A stretch of DNA of 64,000 nucleotides from Bacteroidales bacterium UBA6397 (GCA_002439875.1 DJQB01000017.1:8975-72974), one strand, 5' to 3'; counted from the stretch's first letter, positions 27,464 to 37,023 are shown. The notes: a model not told the origin generated them from the letters alone. Numbers and translations are program-made.

Positions 27464-28597
27464 TTGAGAATCGCCTTTCTGTCCTGCTTTTACCCATTCA
27501 GAGGTGGGATCTCTCAGTTCAACGCAAGTCTCTACTTGGAACTGAGCAAAAGCCATACTGTCAAGGCTTTCAATTTCAAAAGGCAGTATCCGGAATTCCT
27601 TTTTCCGGGAAAGACGCAATACGTCACAAAAGATGATAATGCCGTACCCATCGAGAGTGAGGCTCTCTTGGATACGGCTAATCCTTTTACCTACGAACGC
27701 ACCTACAGGGCAATACGCGACTGGATGCCGGACCTTGTGGTGATCAGCTACTGGATGTCTTATTTCGGGCCGTCGCTCGGCTACATCGCAAGAAGGTTGA
27801 AAAAGAGATGCAAGGTCATCTCTATCCTGCATAACGTGATACCGCACGAGCCTAGATTCTTCGATGCGCCTCTGACAAAATATTTCCTGTCAGGCTGCAC
27901 AGGGAACATAACACTTTGCGACGAGGTCGCCGAAGATCTGAGGAAACTTTCTCCCGACGCGCCGGAACTCACTTTGTTCCACCCTATATACGGGCATTTC
28001 GGAGAGAAGATGCCAAGGGAGAAGGCGGAAAGGATTCTGGGACTTGACACCGGAAAGAAAAACCTTCTGTTCTTCGGGTTGATCCGGTCCTACAAGGGGC
28101 TTGACATTCTTTTGGAAGCTTTCGGCAAGCTGGATGACAGCTACCAGCTTATCGTGGCCGGCGAGCCTTACGGATCGTTCGAAAAGTACCAAAAGATCAT
28201 CGACATGTCTCCGGCCAGGAACAGGATCAAGCTGTTCACCCATTACATAAAGGACTCCGAGGTAAAGGACTATTTCTCGGCGGCGGATCTCGCCGTGCTG
28301 CCTTACAGGTCGGCGACCCAAAGCGGAATCAGTGCGATAGCATATCATTTCGAGGTGCCTATGGTCGTGACTGACGTCGGAGGACTGCGCCAGTCAATCG
28401 GGGACCGCGGCACCGGGCTTGTCGCGCGGAAGGCTGACGTGGACTGCATCGTGGAGGAGATACGGGCCTATTTCTCCGACCCTAATCTCAAGACTCACTG
28501 CGTGAACTCGATCAGAGCCGAGAAAGAGAGGCTCTCATGGAAGACTTTCAGCAGGAAACTGCTGGAGTTTTCCGACAATTTGTACAAGATACAATGA
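27464..28597 (+). CDS. Glycosyltransferase, GT4-like
   Basis: 377 residues. The best start is a TTG at 27464, which gives MRIAFLSCFYPFRGGISQFNASLYLEL, the usual GT-B N-terminus with a glycine-rich loop. The C-terminal domain has LLFFGLIRSYKGLDILLEAF and GGLRQSIGDRGTGLVARKADVD, typical of retaining GT4 enzymes. The donor and acceptor cannot be read from sequence. Its stop overlaps the next start (ATGA), so it is coupled to the LysM protein gene; the pair may act on the cell envelope. Confidence 0.85.
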   Translation: MRIAFLSCFYPFRGGISQFNASLYLELSKSHTVKAFNFKRQYPEFLFPGKTQYVTKDDNAVPIESEALLDTANPFTYERTYRAIRDWMPDLVVISYWMSYFGPSLGYIARRLKKRCKVISILHNVIPHEPRFFDAPLTKYFLSGCTGNITLCDEVAEDLRKLSPDAPELTLFHPIYGHFGEKMPREKAERILGLDTGKKNLLFFGLIRSYKGLDILLEAFGKLDDSYQLIVAGEPYGSFEKYQKIIDMSPARNRIKLFTHYIKDSEVKDYFSAADLAVLPYRSATQSGISAIAYHFEVPMVVTDVGGLRQSIGDRGTGLVARKADVDCIVEEIRAYFSDPNLKTHCVNSIRAEKERLSWKTFSRKLLEFSDNLYKIQ

Positions 28598-30312
28598 ACA
28601 ATAGACACTTGACTGCTTTCGCGGCCTTGCTATGCCTGACGGCCGCTTCCGGATTCAGAGCGTCCGCCCAGGAATATTCCAGTCCGCAAGTTGTGGTCTC
28701 TACAGAGAAGGTCCGCAATAACGGCAGAATCTACTACTCGCACATTGTGCGGGAAAAGCAGACTCTCTACTCAATCTGCAAGGCCTATAACGTGACCCTT
28801 CAGGAGATCTATGACTCGAATCCGGCCCTGAATCTGGAAACAGAAGGTCTGAAGAAAGACCAGATTCTTCTCATTCCCGTCAAGGACGGAGACTCCTCCG
28901 CGAAGCATGCCGTTCAGGAAGCGACGGACAGTGAGGAGTCCAGGAATGACGAGGGCAAGGATTATTTCGTCCACCGCGTGAAATGGTTCGAGGATCTGGG
29001 ATCAATCGCAAGAAAATACATGGTCTCCAAGGAAGCGATCATGAACATCAATGGGATGACATCGGAGAAAGTGAGGAGAAAGGACGAGATAAAGATTCCA
29101 CTCCATCCTCAGAAGTGGGAGAACGCAGGGCATGAAGCCTCTCCGGCAGACTCAATGACCAGGAATGCTTCGGCAGACTCATTGGCCGGTGAGACTTCGG
29201 CTGATTCTGTGGTCGGAGAAAGTTCAACGACCTCTGACTCAGATGGCAAGGAATTGTTCGGACGGTTTTTCAACAAGAATCAGGAAACCAGCATCGCTCT
29301 TCTGTTACCTTTCAACGCGTCAAAGAAGGCAGACGGACAGATGATGGATTTCTACAGCGGGGTTCTGATGGCGGCCAAGGATCTTGGCTGGGCCGGATAC
29401 AAGGTAGACCTAAATGTCTACGATGTCGCCGGAGGAGCGATGCCAGTCACCGAGGAGAGGTTTTCCGAAAGCGATTTCGTTATAGGCCCTGTGTCAAGCA
29501 CCGACATCGCCAGAACCGTGAACGCGTCAAAAGGCAAGACCTGGATAGTCTCTCCGCTGGATCCGAGGGCTGAAGCCATTGCTGACACAATACCGAACGT
29601 CATACAGGCGCCGGCGCCGACCAAGGCACAGATCTCTGACATGGTGGACTGGATAAAATCCGACCTCAGGAGAGAGGACAACTTGATACTTGTCACACAA
29701 AAAGGAGCTTCAGCTAAAGGCTATACCTCAGATGTGATCGAAGAGATCAGAAAAGCCGGGCTGCGCCATACAAGCCTCTCGTTCAACATTCTGGAAGGAC
29801 GGCAGGTTATGGGACGGATTGAAAGCATGATGACAGACGGCGGCACCAACAGGGTGGTGATAGCGTCAGACAGCAAGGCGTTTGTCATCGAGGTGGTCAG
29901 GCTTCTTTATCTTGCCTCAAGCCAAAAAAGGGACATAGTCCTCTACAGCACTTCCAAGTTGAGGACATTCGAAGAGATCGACGTGGAACAGCTTCACACC
30001 CTGAACCTTCACACCAGCGTGTCCTATCATGTGGACTATGACTCCAAAGATGTCCGGAATTTTCTGATGACTTACAGGGCAATTTACGGCACCGAGCCAA
30101 GTCGTACGGCTTTCCAGGGCTACGACCTGATGAAATTCTTCACAACCATTAGTTCCGAATATGGCAGGAGATGGGACAGGTGCGATTCCTTACAGGGAAC
30201 AGGCCTGCAGTCCGATTTCAACCTTGTCAGGACAGACCGCGGCGGCTATGTCAACAATGCCGTGCGAAGGGTGGTCTACGAGCCTGATTATTCAGTAAAG
30301 CTGATCAGATAG
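28594..30312 (+). CDS. LysM-domain protein with periplasmic-binding-protein-like module
   Basis: About 572 residues from the ATG at 28594: signal peptide (to SASA~26), two LysM repeats (about 46-97, YYSHIVREKQTLYSICKAYN; and 123-170, FVHRVKWFEDLGSIARKYMV), a Ser/Ala/Asp-rich linker with imperfect repeats (ASADSLAGE / TSADSVVGE, about 176-218), then a type-1 periplasmic-binding-like domain (about 232-572; SIALLLPFNASKK..MMDFYSGVLMAAKDL). LysM modules bind peptidoglycan, so it probably sits on the wall in the periplasm; the ligand of the second module is unknown. Convergent with recN, overlapping it by 8 bases. Confidence 0.82.
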   Translation: MNNRHLTAFAALLCLTAASGFRASAQEYSSPQVVVSTEKVRNNGRIYYSHIVREKQTLYSICKAYNVTLQEIYDSNPALNLETEGLKKDQILLIPVKDGDSSAKHAVQEATDSEESRNDEGKDYFVHRVKWFEDLGSIARKYMVSKEAIMNINGMTSEKVRRKDEIKIPLHPQKWENAGHEASPADSMTRNASADSLAGETSADSVVGESSTTSDSDGKELFGRFFNKNQETSIALLLPFNASKKADGQMMDFYSGVLMAAKDLGWAGYKVDLNVYDVAGGAMPVTEERFSESDFVIGPVSSTDIARTVNASKGKTWIVSPLDPRAEAIADTIPNVIQAPAPTKAQISDMVDWIKSDLRREDNLILVTQKGASAKGYTSDVIEEIRKAGLRHTSLSFNILEGRQVMGRIESMMTDGGTNRVVIASDSKAFVIEVVRLLYLASSQKRDIVLYSTSKLRTFEEIDVEQLHTLNLHTSVSYHVDYDSKDVRNFLMTYRAIYGTEPSRTAFQGYDLMKFFTTISSEYGRRWDRCDSLQGTGLQSDFNLVRTDRGGYVNNAVRRVVYEPDYSVKLIR

Positions 30313-31981
30313 AGAGCAACGCCTTGGCGTTCTCCACTGCGGCGCTGGTGATGCTGCTTCCGCTCAGCATACGGGCAATCTCAATGACACGATCCTGCCC
30401 TGTGACCGGGCGGACGGTCGTGGTGGCTTTGCCTAAGACATCATATTCCTTTTCCACCACATAATGGGCATTACCCTTGGCTGCAACTTGTGGAAGATGG
30501 GTGATGGCGAAAACCTGCATGTCTTTTCCCATCGAGCAAATCATTCGTCCCATCTTGTCGGCCACGCTGCCGGAGACACCTGTGTCAATCTCATCGAAGA
30601 TGAGAGTAGGCATACTCACGAACTTTGCCATCATTGCCTTGAGACAAAGCATAAGGCGTGACATTTCTCCTCCGGATGCACACTTGGACACATCCACAGG
30701 TACCGTCCCCGATGCGGAGAACAGGAAGTTGACGGCATCCGCGCCGTATGCTGACATCGGAACCTCGGACAGCCCAACCTTGAACACGGCATAATCCAAC
30801 TCAAGAGACCGCAATGACTCTGTGATGGCATCCGAGAAAGGTCCGCAAGCATTGGCTCTGGCCTCGTGAAGACGACGGGATATTCCCTCAACTTCCTTTT
30901 TATCAGCGGCCAGCATTGTCTCAAGCTCCGCCTTGCGAGCCTCGAGGGCAGCGGAATCTACAAGCGACTCGGACAAGGAATCCCTCCGGGCTATCAATTC
31001 TCCTACCGACGTGGCGGAATAGCCCTTCATCAGGTCATAAAGAAGTGAAAGGCGGTCGTCCACCGCCTCAAGACGTTCCTGCGAAAGTTCGGTGTGAGAA
31101 TTAATGGCCGAGACATCCTCAAGGATGTCATCCAGTTCCATGCGCGCGGACTCTATCCGCTCCGCCAACGCGGCCGCCTCGGGGACAAACCTCGCAGTCT
31201 TCTCCAACATCTTCTGAGCCTCCTTCAACGCCGATGACAACGGCATAGACTCAGAATTCGGGTCAGACGGATTGAACATCTCCTCCACTCCGCCAAGGTT
31301 CTCCTTGATTTCCTCGGCGTTGGCCAGCTGCCTCCGCTCGGCCTCTAGCGACTCCAACTCTCCCTCCTGAAGGTGTGCATCCTCCAGTCTCTGCCAACGG
31401 GCGCGGACATATTCACTCTCGCCTTTCATCCGATCAAGCTTCGAGGTGACTTCAAAACACTCTTTCTCATGAGACCTGAAAGATCTGTAGGAACGAGCGT
31501 ATTCCTCCAGCAGCGCCTCGTCACCGGCAAAATGATCCAGCATAGAGAGTCGGAAAGACTTGTCCGACAGCAGAAGCGTCTGGTGCTGTGAATGGATGTC
31601 CACAAGCCTTGAGGCTATGCTCTGGAGAAGCTGGATGTTCACCGGCGAGTCATTGACAAAAGATCTGGAGCGACCGGAACGACCAACCACCCTGCGGATT
31701 ATCAGTTCTCCGCCCATGGTCTCGACATCATTCTCATCCAGAATGTTCCTCAACGCCGGATCGTTACCTGGAACTCTGAAAACCGCCTCAACGACACAAC
31801 TGTCAGCTTCGCAACCTATCACTGAAGCGTCGGCCTTGGAGCCAAGAAGCAGGGATAGCGCCCCAAGAAGTATTGACTTTCCGGCTCCGGTCTGACCGGA
31901 TATAATAATCAGACCCTCCGGGAACTCAATGTCCAGAGAGTCTATCAAAACATAATTTCTTATTTGGAGGGACTTGAGCAT
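30305..31981 (-). CDS. recN: DNA repair protein RecN
   Basis: SMC-like ATPase acting in double-strand-break repair, 558 residues. Walker A IISGQTGAGKSILLGALSLLLGSKAD (about residue 30), long central coiled coils (about 150-380), ABC signature SGGEMSRLMLCLKAMM (about 430) and Walker B/D-loop LIFDEIDTGVSG (about 460). The start MLKSLQIRNYVLIDSLDIEF is canonical. Last gene of trxB-bamD-rpoZ-recN. Confidence 0.95.
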   Translation of the reverse strand: MLKSLQIRNYVLIDSLDIEFPEGLIIISGQTGAGKSILLGALSLLLGSKADASVIGCEADSCVVEAVFRVPGNDPALRNILDENDVETMGGELIIRRVVGRSGRSRSFVNDSPVNIQLLQSIASRLVDIHSQHQTLLLSDKSFRLSMLDHFAGDEALLEEYARSYRSFRSHEKECFEVTSKLDRMKGESEYVRARWQRLEDAHLQEGELESLEAERRQLANAEEIKENLGGVEEMFNPSDPNSESMPLSSALKEAQKMLEKTARFVPEAAALAERIESARMELDDILEDVSAINSHTELSQERLEAVDDRLSLLYDLMKGYSATSVGELIARRDSLSESLVDSAALEARKAELETMLAADKKEVEGISRRLHEARANACGPFSDAITESLRSLELDYAVFKVGLSEVPMSAYGADAVNFLFSASGTVPVDVSKCASGGEMSRLMLCLKAMMAKFVSMPTLIFDEIDTGVSGSVADKMGRMICSMGKDMQVFAITHLPQVAAKGNAHYVVEKEYDVLGKATTTVRPVTGQDRVIEIARMLSGSSITSAAVENAKALLSI

Positions 31982-31992
31982 AGCCCCAAAGA

Positions 31993-32364
31993 CTACTCAG
32001 CGTCCGAAGTGCTTTCCTTGGCAGGACGTGGAGTCACATCATCCTCGCTGCCGGAGGCGGCCATTCTGTAGTAGAGTTCCCCGTCCTCGAACTCTGATAT
32101 CGCGATAAGATCCGGTTTAGGAAGTTTCTCGTAGTACTTGGAGATCTCAATCTGCTCGCGGTTTTCGAAAACCTCGTCCATAGTGTCACGATCGGTACGG
32201 AAATCCTCCAGTTTCTTGGCGAGTTCCTTCTTCTCGGCCAATGCTATCTGATTCGCCCTCTTGTAAAGGATGACAACAGTCTCATAGATGTTGCCCGTCG
32301 GCTCGGCGAGGTACTTGATGTCCCTTGTCATCGTGTTTGTAGGGACCTTCTTCTTAATGTCCAT
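31993..32364 (-). CDS. rpoZ: RNA polymerase omega subunit, Bacteroidota type
   Basis: About 123 residues. It has the Rpb6/omega-like core (TGNIYETVVILYKRANQIALAEKKELAKKL) followed by DEVFENREQIEISKYYEKLPKPDLIAISEFEDGELYYR, a C-terminal block seen in Bacteroidota omega proteins. It is expected to assist RNA polymerase assembly. The ATG at 32364 is preferred to a TTG two codons earlier. It lies between bamD and recN, as is usual in the phylum. Confidence 0.85.
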   Translation of the reverse strand: MDIKKKVPTNTMTRDIKYLAEPTGNIYETVVILYKRANQIALAEKKELAKKLEDFRTDRDTMDEVFENREQIEISKYYEKLPKPDLIAISEFEDGELYYRMAASGSEDDVTPRPAKESTSDAE

Positions 32365-32399
32365 ATTCAAAAAAAACTTGTCTAAATAATTTACGAAGC

Positions 32400-33293
32400 C
32401 TACTGTTCGGATTGTTTCAATAATTTTTTTCTGTTCCTCTCGAAATCCTCCTCCCTGACCCCCAGATCCTCATCCGTCCCTGAGTAACGGCCAAGAGCCT
32501 TCTGGGCGTGACGGTAAAGCGTGTCCAGTTCCTTTCTGTACGGCGAGTCCGGAAGTTCTCCGATAAAGTTGTAGTAGTCGTCAACAAATGTCATGTAGCG
32601 CTCTTTCTGCTTGCCCTCAATACTGAGTAGCGCGTACTTGTAGGAAGATTTGGCGATGTAGTAAAGTATGTCCTCACGGTAGATGTTCTCGGCGTCATCT
32701 TTCAGAATGTTCCTGAACGCCACTCTCGAAGCCTTGTAGTCCTCCATTCTGTAATAGAGTCTGGCATTCTCGTAGGCTTTCCTGTCAAGCCTGTCGTTCA
32801 GTTCCTTAAGCATCCTGCCACAGATCGCGGCATGCGAGTTGCCGGGGTTCTCAACCATGTACTGGCTGATGGCGCTGATGGCGTTGTGGGTAGGGACCTG
32901 ATCCAACTCATAGCGGAGAGTGGAACGGTACAGGCAGTCGATTCTCAAAAAAGCGGCCTCTTCGGCAAACGGGCTTCGCGGAAAATTCGTGATGAACTTC
33001 GTGAAATTCGTCTCGGCTGTGTAATAGTCCTTGAAACGATAATTGCTCAAGCCCCAGTAGTACTGCACAGTGTCGTCCCTGTCGGTTCCGCTGGTCAGAA
33101 CAGCCAATGACTCGAACAACTGGGCCGCCTTGCTGTACTTGCCGTGGTTGAAATAGTCAAACGCGGCGGCATACTTGGCGTCAACGTCATTGCCGTTCAG
33201 CAGAGCCTCATACTCGGATTTACAGGACTGCAAGGAGAGCGCGGCGACAAAGGCGGCAAGCGCTATCTTCATAATTGATTTCAGCATATTCAT
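32400..33293 (-). CDS. bamD: Outer-membrane assembly lipoprotein BamD
   Basis: 297 residues: lipoprotein signal ending LSLQSC, then TPR repeats (NGNDVDAKYAAAFDYFNHGKYSKAAQLFESL, YYWGLSNYRFKDYYTAETNFTKFITNFPRSPFAEEAAFLRIDC), the BamD arrangement. It is an inner-face outer-membrane lipoprotein that works with BamA. 35 nt upstream of rpoZ. Confidence 0.92.
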   Translation of the reverse strand: MNMLKSIMKIALAAFVAALSLQSCKSEYEALLNGNDVDAKYAAAFDYFNHGKYSKAAQLFESLAVLTSGTDRDDTVQYYWGLSNYRFKDYYTAETNFTKFITNFPRSPFAEEAAFLRIDCLYRSTLRYELDQVPTHNAISAISQYMVENPGNSHAAICGRMLKELNDRLDRKAYENARLYYRMEDYKASRVAFRNILKDDAENIYREDILYYIAKSSYKYALLSIEGKQKERYMTFVDDYYNFIGELPDSPYRKELDTLYRHAQKALGRYSGTDEDLGVREEDFERNRKKLLKQSEQ

Positions 33294-33314
33294 TATTCTA
33301 TTCGTCAGTATTCA

Positions 33315-34238
33315 TCAGCGCGACAAAAGGAACTTCTCCACCTCCAACGCAGCACGGCACCCGGATGCGGCGGCCGTTATCGCCTGCCTGAAACGCGGAT
33401 CCTGAACATCCCCGGCGGCGAACACACCCTTGACATTTGTCTCGGATGTCTTTCCCATAGTGACGATGTAGCCGTTCTCATCAGTCTCGACGTATTTCTT
33501 GAATATGTCCGAGTTCGGATGATGCCCGATGGCGAGAAAAAGTCCGTCGACCTTGACATCAAAAACCTTACCATCCTTGTCCTGTACCCGCACTCCTGTG
33601 ACACCTGACTCATCTCCAAGGACTTCCCGAGTGTTACAATTCCATAGGATCTCTATGTTGGAAGTGTTCTTTACCCTTTCCTGCATAGCGACGGAGGCCC
33701 TGAACACGTCCCTGCGGACAATCATAAAGACTTTACGGCATAGGTTTGCGAGATAGGTCGCCTCTTCACATGCGGTGTCACCTCCTCCTACGACCGCGAC
33801 ATCCTTCTTTCGGTAAAAAAAGCCATCACATGTCGCGCAAGCGCTGACGCCCATCCCCCTGAACTTCTGTTCAGAAGGAAGGCCAAGATACTTGGCCGTG
33901 GAGCCTGTGGCGATGATCACGGCCTCAGCCTCCAGCTCTGTCTCTCCATCAACCGTGACGCGGAAAGGCCGTGTTGAAAAATCAACGTCAGTCACCACTC
34001 CCCTTCTTATGTCCGCGCCAAAGCGTTTGGCCTGGACTCTCATACCATCCATCAGTTGATTGGCGTCAACCCCCTCCGGAAAGCCGGGAAAATTTTCCAC
34101 GATTGTCGTTGTGGTCAACTGCCCACCAGGCTCCATTCCTTCATAAAGGACGGGGTCAAGGGCGGCTCTGGAAGCGTAAATAGCGGCTGTGTAGCCGGAA
34201 GGGCCTCCCCCTATGATCAGGCATCTTGTCTTTTCCAT
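33315..34238 (-). CDS. trxB: Thioredoxin reductase
   Basis: FAD/NADPH enzyme of about 307 residues. FAD loop CLIIGGGPSGYTAAIYASRA at the N-terminus; redox pair in SACATCDGFFYR (about residue 135); NADPH loop VAVVGGGDTACEEATYLA; C-terminal GVFAAGDVQDPRFRQAITAAASG. The ATG at 34238 gives the standard N-terminus; a further ATG at 34256 is less likely. Confidence 0.95.
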   Translation of the reverse strand: MEKTRCLIIGGGPSGYTAAIYASRAALDPVLYEGMEPGGQLTTTTIVENFPGFPEGVDANQLMDGMRVQAKRFGADIRRGVVTDVDFSTRPFRVTVDGETELEAEAVIIATGSTAKYLGLPSEQKFRGMGVSACATCDGFFYRKKDVAVVGGGDTACEEATYLANLCRKVFMIVRRDVFRASVAMQERVKNTSNIEILWNCNTREVLGDESGVTGVRVQDKDGKVFDVKVDGLFLAIGHHPNSDIFKKYVETDENGYIVTMGKTSETNVKGVFAAGDVQDPRFRQAITAAASGCRAALEVEKFLLSR

Positions 34239-34340
34239 ACTCGTAAGAATATTCATATCTTACAAATATAGCCATATTTCGTGATTACCCAAGCGACAAT
34301 CAGATTATTGAATCGCACTTTTTTCAAATCCTGGACAGAG

Positions 34341-34399
34341 GATAGCGGTGCTGTCTGACTGAAGAAGCGGGAAGAAGATGAGGATTTTTTCACCTCAAA
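34341..34399 (+). repeat. 59-bp dispersed repeat, copy 1
   Basis: Intergenic (trxB/fur divergent gap, 34239-34480). It matches the last 59 bases of the window (63942-64000) at 56 of 59 positions. It opens with a small dyad (GATAGC..GCTGTC) and ends TTTTTTCACCTCAAA. In this gap the only other notable element is TAAATTTG at 34441-34448, a perfect -7 motif for fur without a clear TTG partner. Confidence 0.8.
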
Positions 34400-34480
34400 G
34401 AACATTTCAAAAAAATTAAAACAGCTTCTTAGAAATTTTATAAATTTGCATATTTATAGAACATCATAATCCGGACACGA

Positions 34481-34930
34481 ATGGAAAGAAGCGGCAAGGC
34501 ATCTACAATAGAAGAATTTCGCGACCTATTAAAGGAAAAAGGTCTAAAGATCACCCCACAAAGACTAGCTGTCCACAAAGCCATGCTCAAACTAGGTCAC
34601 GCCAGCGCGGACATGGTGACAGCCCAGATAACGGAGACAAGCGAAGCAAAGGTTACGGTCGCGTCCGTATATAACATTCTGACCCAGCTTTCCCTTTTAG
34701 GGATATATCACCATCGGTTGAGCGAGAACAATAAAATGTACTTTGATGTCAACACGTTCAAGCATTTTCACCTTTACGACACCGTGAATCATGTGTACTC
34801 GGATGTGGTCGACGACGAACTCTATTCCCATATAGAGTCCAGGCTTATGGCGCGCCGTTTCAGAGGCTACCGGATAGACGGCATCGACGTGCAGATTCTG
34901 GCGCACCCATCTGTGAAAGTAAAAAAATAA
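34481..34930 (+). CDS. Fur/PerR-family transcriptional regulator
   Basis: 149 residues. The N-terminal winged helix is typical (FRDLLKEKGLKITPQRLAVHKAMLKLGHASADMV...VTVASVYNILTQLSLLGI). The C-terminal part keeps the metal-site-like KHFHLYDTVNHVYSDV, but the CxxC pairs that bind structural zinc in many Fur proteins are absent; I see no cysteine in the whole protein. It might sense peroxide (PerR-like) or metal, which cannot be decided here. It is divergent from trxB, a fitting partner for an oxidative-stress regulator. Confidence 0.85.
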   Translation: MERSGKASTIEEFRDLLKEKGLKITPQRLAVHKAMLKLGHASADMVTAQITETSEAKVTVASVYNILTQLSLLGIYHHRLSENNKMYFDVNTFKHFHLYDTVNHVYSDVVDDELYSHIESRLMARRFRGYRIDGIDVQILAHPSVKVKK

Positions 34931-35037
34931 GTTTTCCACAGGGCCGGCAAATCCGCCTGTTTCTCTTCTGCCGACAATACTGCCGGCAAAGAATTAAAGA
35001 GTTAAGCAAATTAATTTAAATATAGTATCACGGAAGA

Positions 35038-36531
35038 ATGACACGATTCTCGAATATGCACAGGTTGATTCCTCTTACCGTCGCACTGTTCCTGACACAT
35101 CCCACCTCCGCGAAAGAACTCGGCGACTGGTACGTTGAGATGGCAGGGATGGGATCAACAGCAAGGGCTCTGCCATTCTGGAGCCACACCAACAAGGGTG
35201 GAGTCTACCCTGAAACTTGTGGAGGTCTCCTCAGAGGAGGAATCAACGGGACGTGTTACGGGGTGAACTCCTTACGTCTTGATTGGGGAATAGGACTGGC
35301 CGGATACGCGGCGGCCGAGGGTAACAGCGAGGTACACAACAGCGACGGGAGCAGCCTTAGGGGGCTGATTCAGGAACTTTACATCGGAGCCGGTTGGAGA
35401 AAACTGAATCTTGACCTTGGAATACGCAGGCGGGCAACCGGGTTCGATGGGCTTTCAGTTACCGGCGGGAATCTCATGTGGACTGACAACTCGCTGAGCC
35501 TTCCTGGCTATCGTCTTCATTCAGAGTGGATAAGCGTTCCTTTCACAAGGGATGCGCTCGCTTTCAGGTTCGACTTCGGAGACTATGGACTTTGGGACAA
35601 CAGGTATGTAAAACACACCCTGCTCCACAATCAGGCTTTGTACTTTAAGCTGAACATAAGCAAAAGTTTTTCTTTTACTGGCGGTTTGGATCTTTGGTCA
35701 CAATGGGGCGGGACTTCACCAGACCATGGAAAGCAACCGCAACGGTTCTCCGACTATCTTAGGATTATGGTGGCGGCCAGTGGAGGAGATGGAGCGACGA
35801 CCAGTGATCAGATCAATGCTTTAGGCAATCATCTTGGGCGCGAGTTGCTCCGCCTTGATCTGGACCAGGACAGGTGGCATCTAACTTTCCAACATGACAG
35901 ACCTTTCGAGGACGGCTCCGGTGTAGGTTTCCAGAATTTTCCGGACGCTGTCAACACCTTGCATTTTTCTTTCAAAGACAAGGACCGGTGGGTCAGCGAC
36001 GTGCTTTTGGAGTACATCTACACAAAATGGCAGTCCGGAACACGGCATGACAGGCCGGCCACAGAAGAGGAGCTGAAAAGGAATCCTGACAAGAAGGTTT
36101 ACATCGTAGGTGGCTGCGACAATTATTTCAACAATGGTGAATATCAGTCAGCATGGACTTACAATGGACGTTCAATAGGGCTTCCTCTTTTCACTCTTAC
36201 CCCTAAGGATGAGAATGGGATCACCAAGGGAGTGTCCAACAACAGAATCATCGCGTGGAATGTCGGTCTGGGAGGTAAAATATTCAGAAAAGTTCCCTAC
36301 TTATTGAAAGTTACATACAGTAAGAACTTCGGGAAGTACAGCCAATCGGACCCGTTCTATGATTCGGTTCCAAGGCAGGTTTCAGGAGCATTCGAGCTCA
36401 CATTGCCTAAACGCGTAATCGGCAACACAGCCCTTCTGGGCATCGGCCTTTACGCAGACAAAGGATCCATTTACCCTGACAGCGCAGGCATCACGATCCG
36501 CCTTGGTTGGGGCGGGTTGCTCAGCCAATGA
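35038..36531 (+). CDS. Wzi-family capsule assembly outer-membrane protein
   Basis: 497 residues. The N-terminal signal (to ~TSAKE) may begin at 35038 or at the ATG at 35056. The mature part has WYVEMAGMGSTARALPFWSHTNKGGVYPETCGG and a long beta-barrel pattern, as in Bacteroidota Wzi-like proteins that anchor capsular polysaccharide at the outer membrane. It is next to tRNA-His and a CapA-like gene. A GC-rich dyad (GCCGGC twice, 34943-34985) stands between fur and this gene. Confidence 0.8.
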   Translation: MTRFSNMHRLIPLTVALFLTHPTSAKELGDWYVEMAGMGSTARALPFWSHTNKGGVYPETCGGLLRGGINGTCYGVNSLRLDWGIGLAGYAAAEGNSEVHNSDGSSLRGLIQELYIGAGWRKLNLDLGIRRRATGFDGLSVTGGNLMWTDNSLSLPGYRLHSEWISVPFTRDALAFRFDFGDYGLWDNRYVKHTLLHNQALYFKLNISKSFSFTGGLDLWSQWGGTSPDHGKQPQRFSDYLRIMVAASGGDGATTSDQINALGNHLGRELLRLDLDQDRWHLTFQHDRPFEDGSGVGFQNFPDAVNTLHFSFKDKDRWVSDVLLEYIYTKWQSGTRHDRPATEEELKRNPDKKVYIVGGCDNYFNNGEYQSAWTYNGRSIGLPLFTLTPKDENGITKGVSNNRIIAWNVGLGGKIFRKVPYLLKVTYSKNFGKYSQSDPFYDSVPRQVSGAFELTLPKRVIGNTALLGIGLYADKGSIYPDSAGITIRLGWGGLLSQ

Positions 36532-36723
36532 CGCCGCCAACGCCGACGCGACCGACACCAGCTGCCCCGTGGAGGACAACTCACTAAATATAAGCCCATT
36601 ACAACCCTCTACTCCACCCTATAACAGCACAAAGCACAGTATATTATCCAAGTAATATTCAAGCACTTAACCTTCACAACTTCCTGCGAAGAAGCAAGGG
36701 ACTGGCTGTTGTTGAACGTACTT

Positions 36724-36765
36724 CAACAAGTAAGGCGGAAGAAAAATCTTCTGCCTTACTTGTTG
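36724..36765. repeat. Long hairpin abutting the 3' end of tRNA-His
   Basis: Two 19-nt arms (36724-36742 and 36747-36765) pair with one mismatch around an AAAA loop. On the tRNA strand the hairpin begins at the encoded CCA, so its outermost CAACAAG shares bases with the tRNA end. There is no U-run after it, so it is not a standard terminator; it could serve in 3' processing or termination. The rest of the gap 36532-36723 shows nothing clear. Confidence 0.7.
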
Positions 36766-36840
36766 GGGTGCGATGTGGGGCTCGAACCCACGACACCCAG
36801 AACCACAATCTGGTGCTCTACCAACTGAACTAATCGCACC
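36764..36840 (-). tRNA. tRNA-His (GTG)
   Basis: A complete cloverleaf on the minus strand with anticodon GTG in the loop TTGTGGT, T-arm GTGGGTTCGAGCCCCAC, and the extra G-1 paired with C73 that marks tRNA-His. The CCA end is encoded (36766-36764). The gene sits between the wzi-like gene and capA. Confidence 0.97.
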
Positions 36841-36853
36841 GTGTTAGAGATTA

Positions 36854-36883
36854 CAAAGGTACGAAAAAATTTTACAATCGCAA
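36854..36883 (-). promoter_or_regulatory. tRNA-His promoter
   Basis: Minus strand: a perfect -7 element TACCTTTG (36861-36854) with TTG (36883-36881) exactly 19 nt upstream. The tRNA 5' end is 13 nt downstream. Good match to the Bacteroidota housekeeping promoter. Confidence 0.6.
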
Positions 36884-37023
36884 GGGGCATAGCTATATTT
36901 TTTACAAAACTAAAGTCTCGAACATGCCGGCAAGAAAAAACATAAAGGGCAATTCGGGTAAGGACATTGCAAGTAATTCGTCAAGGGTTGCTGAAAATCC
37001 AATGCGTATTGTTATCTTTGTGC

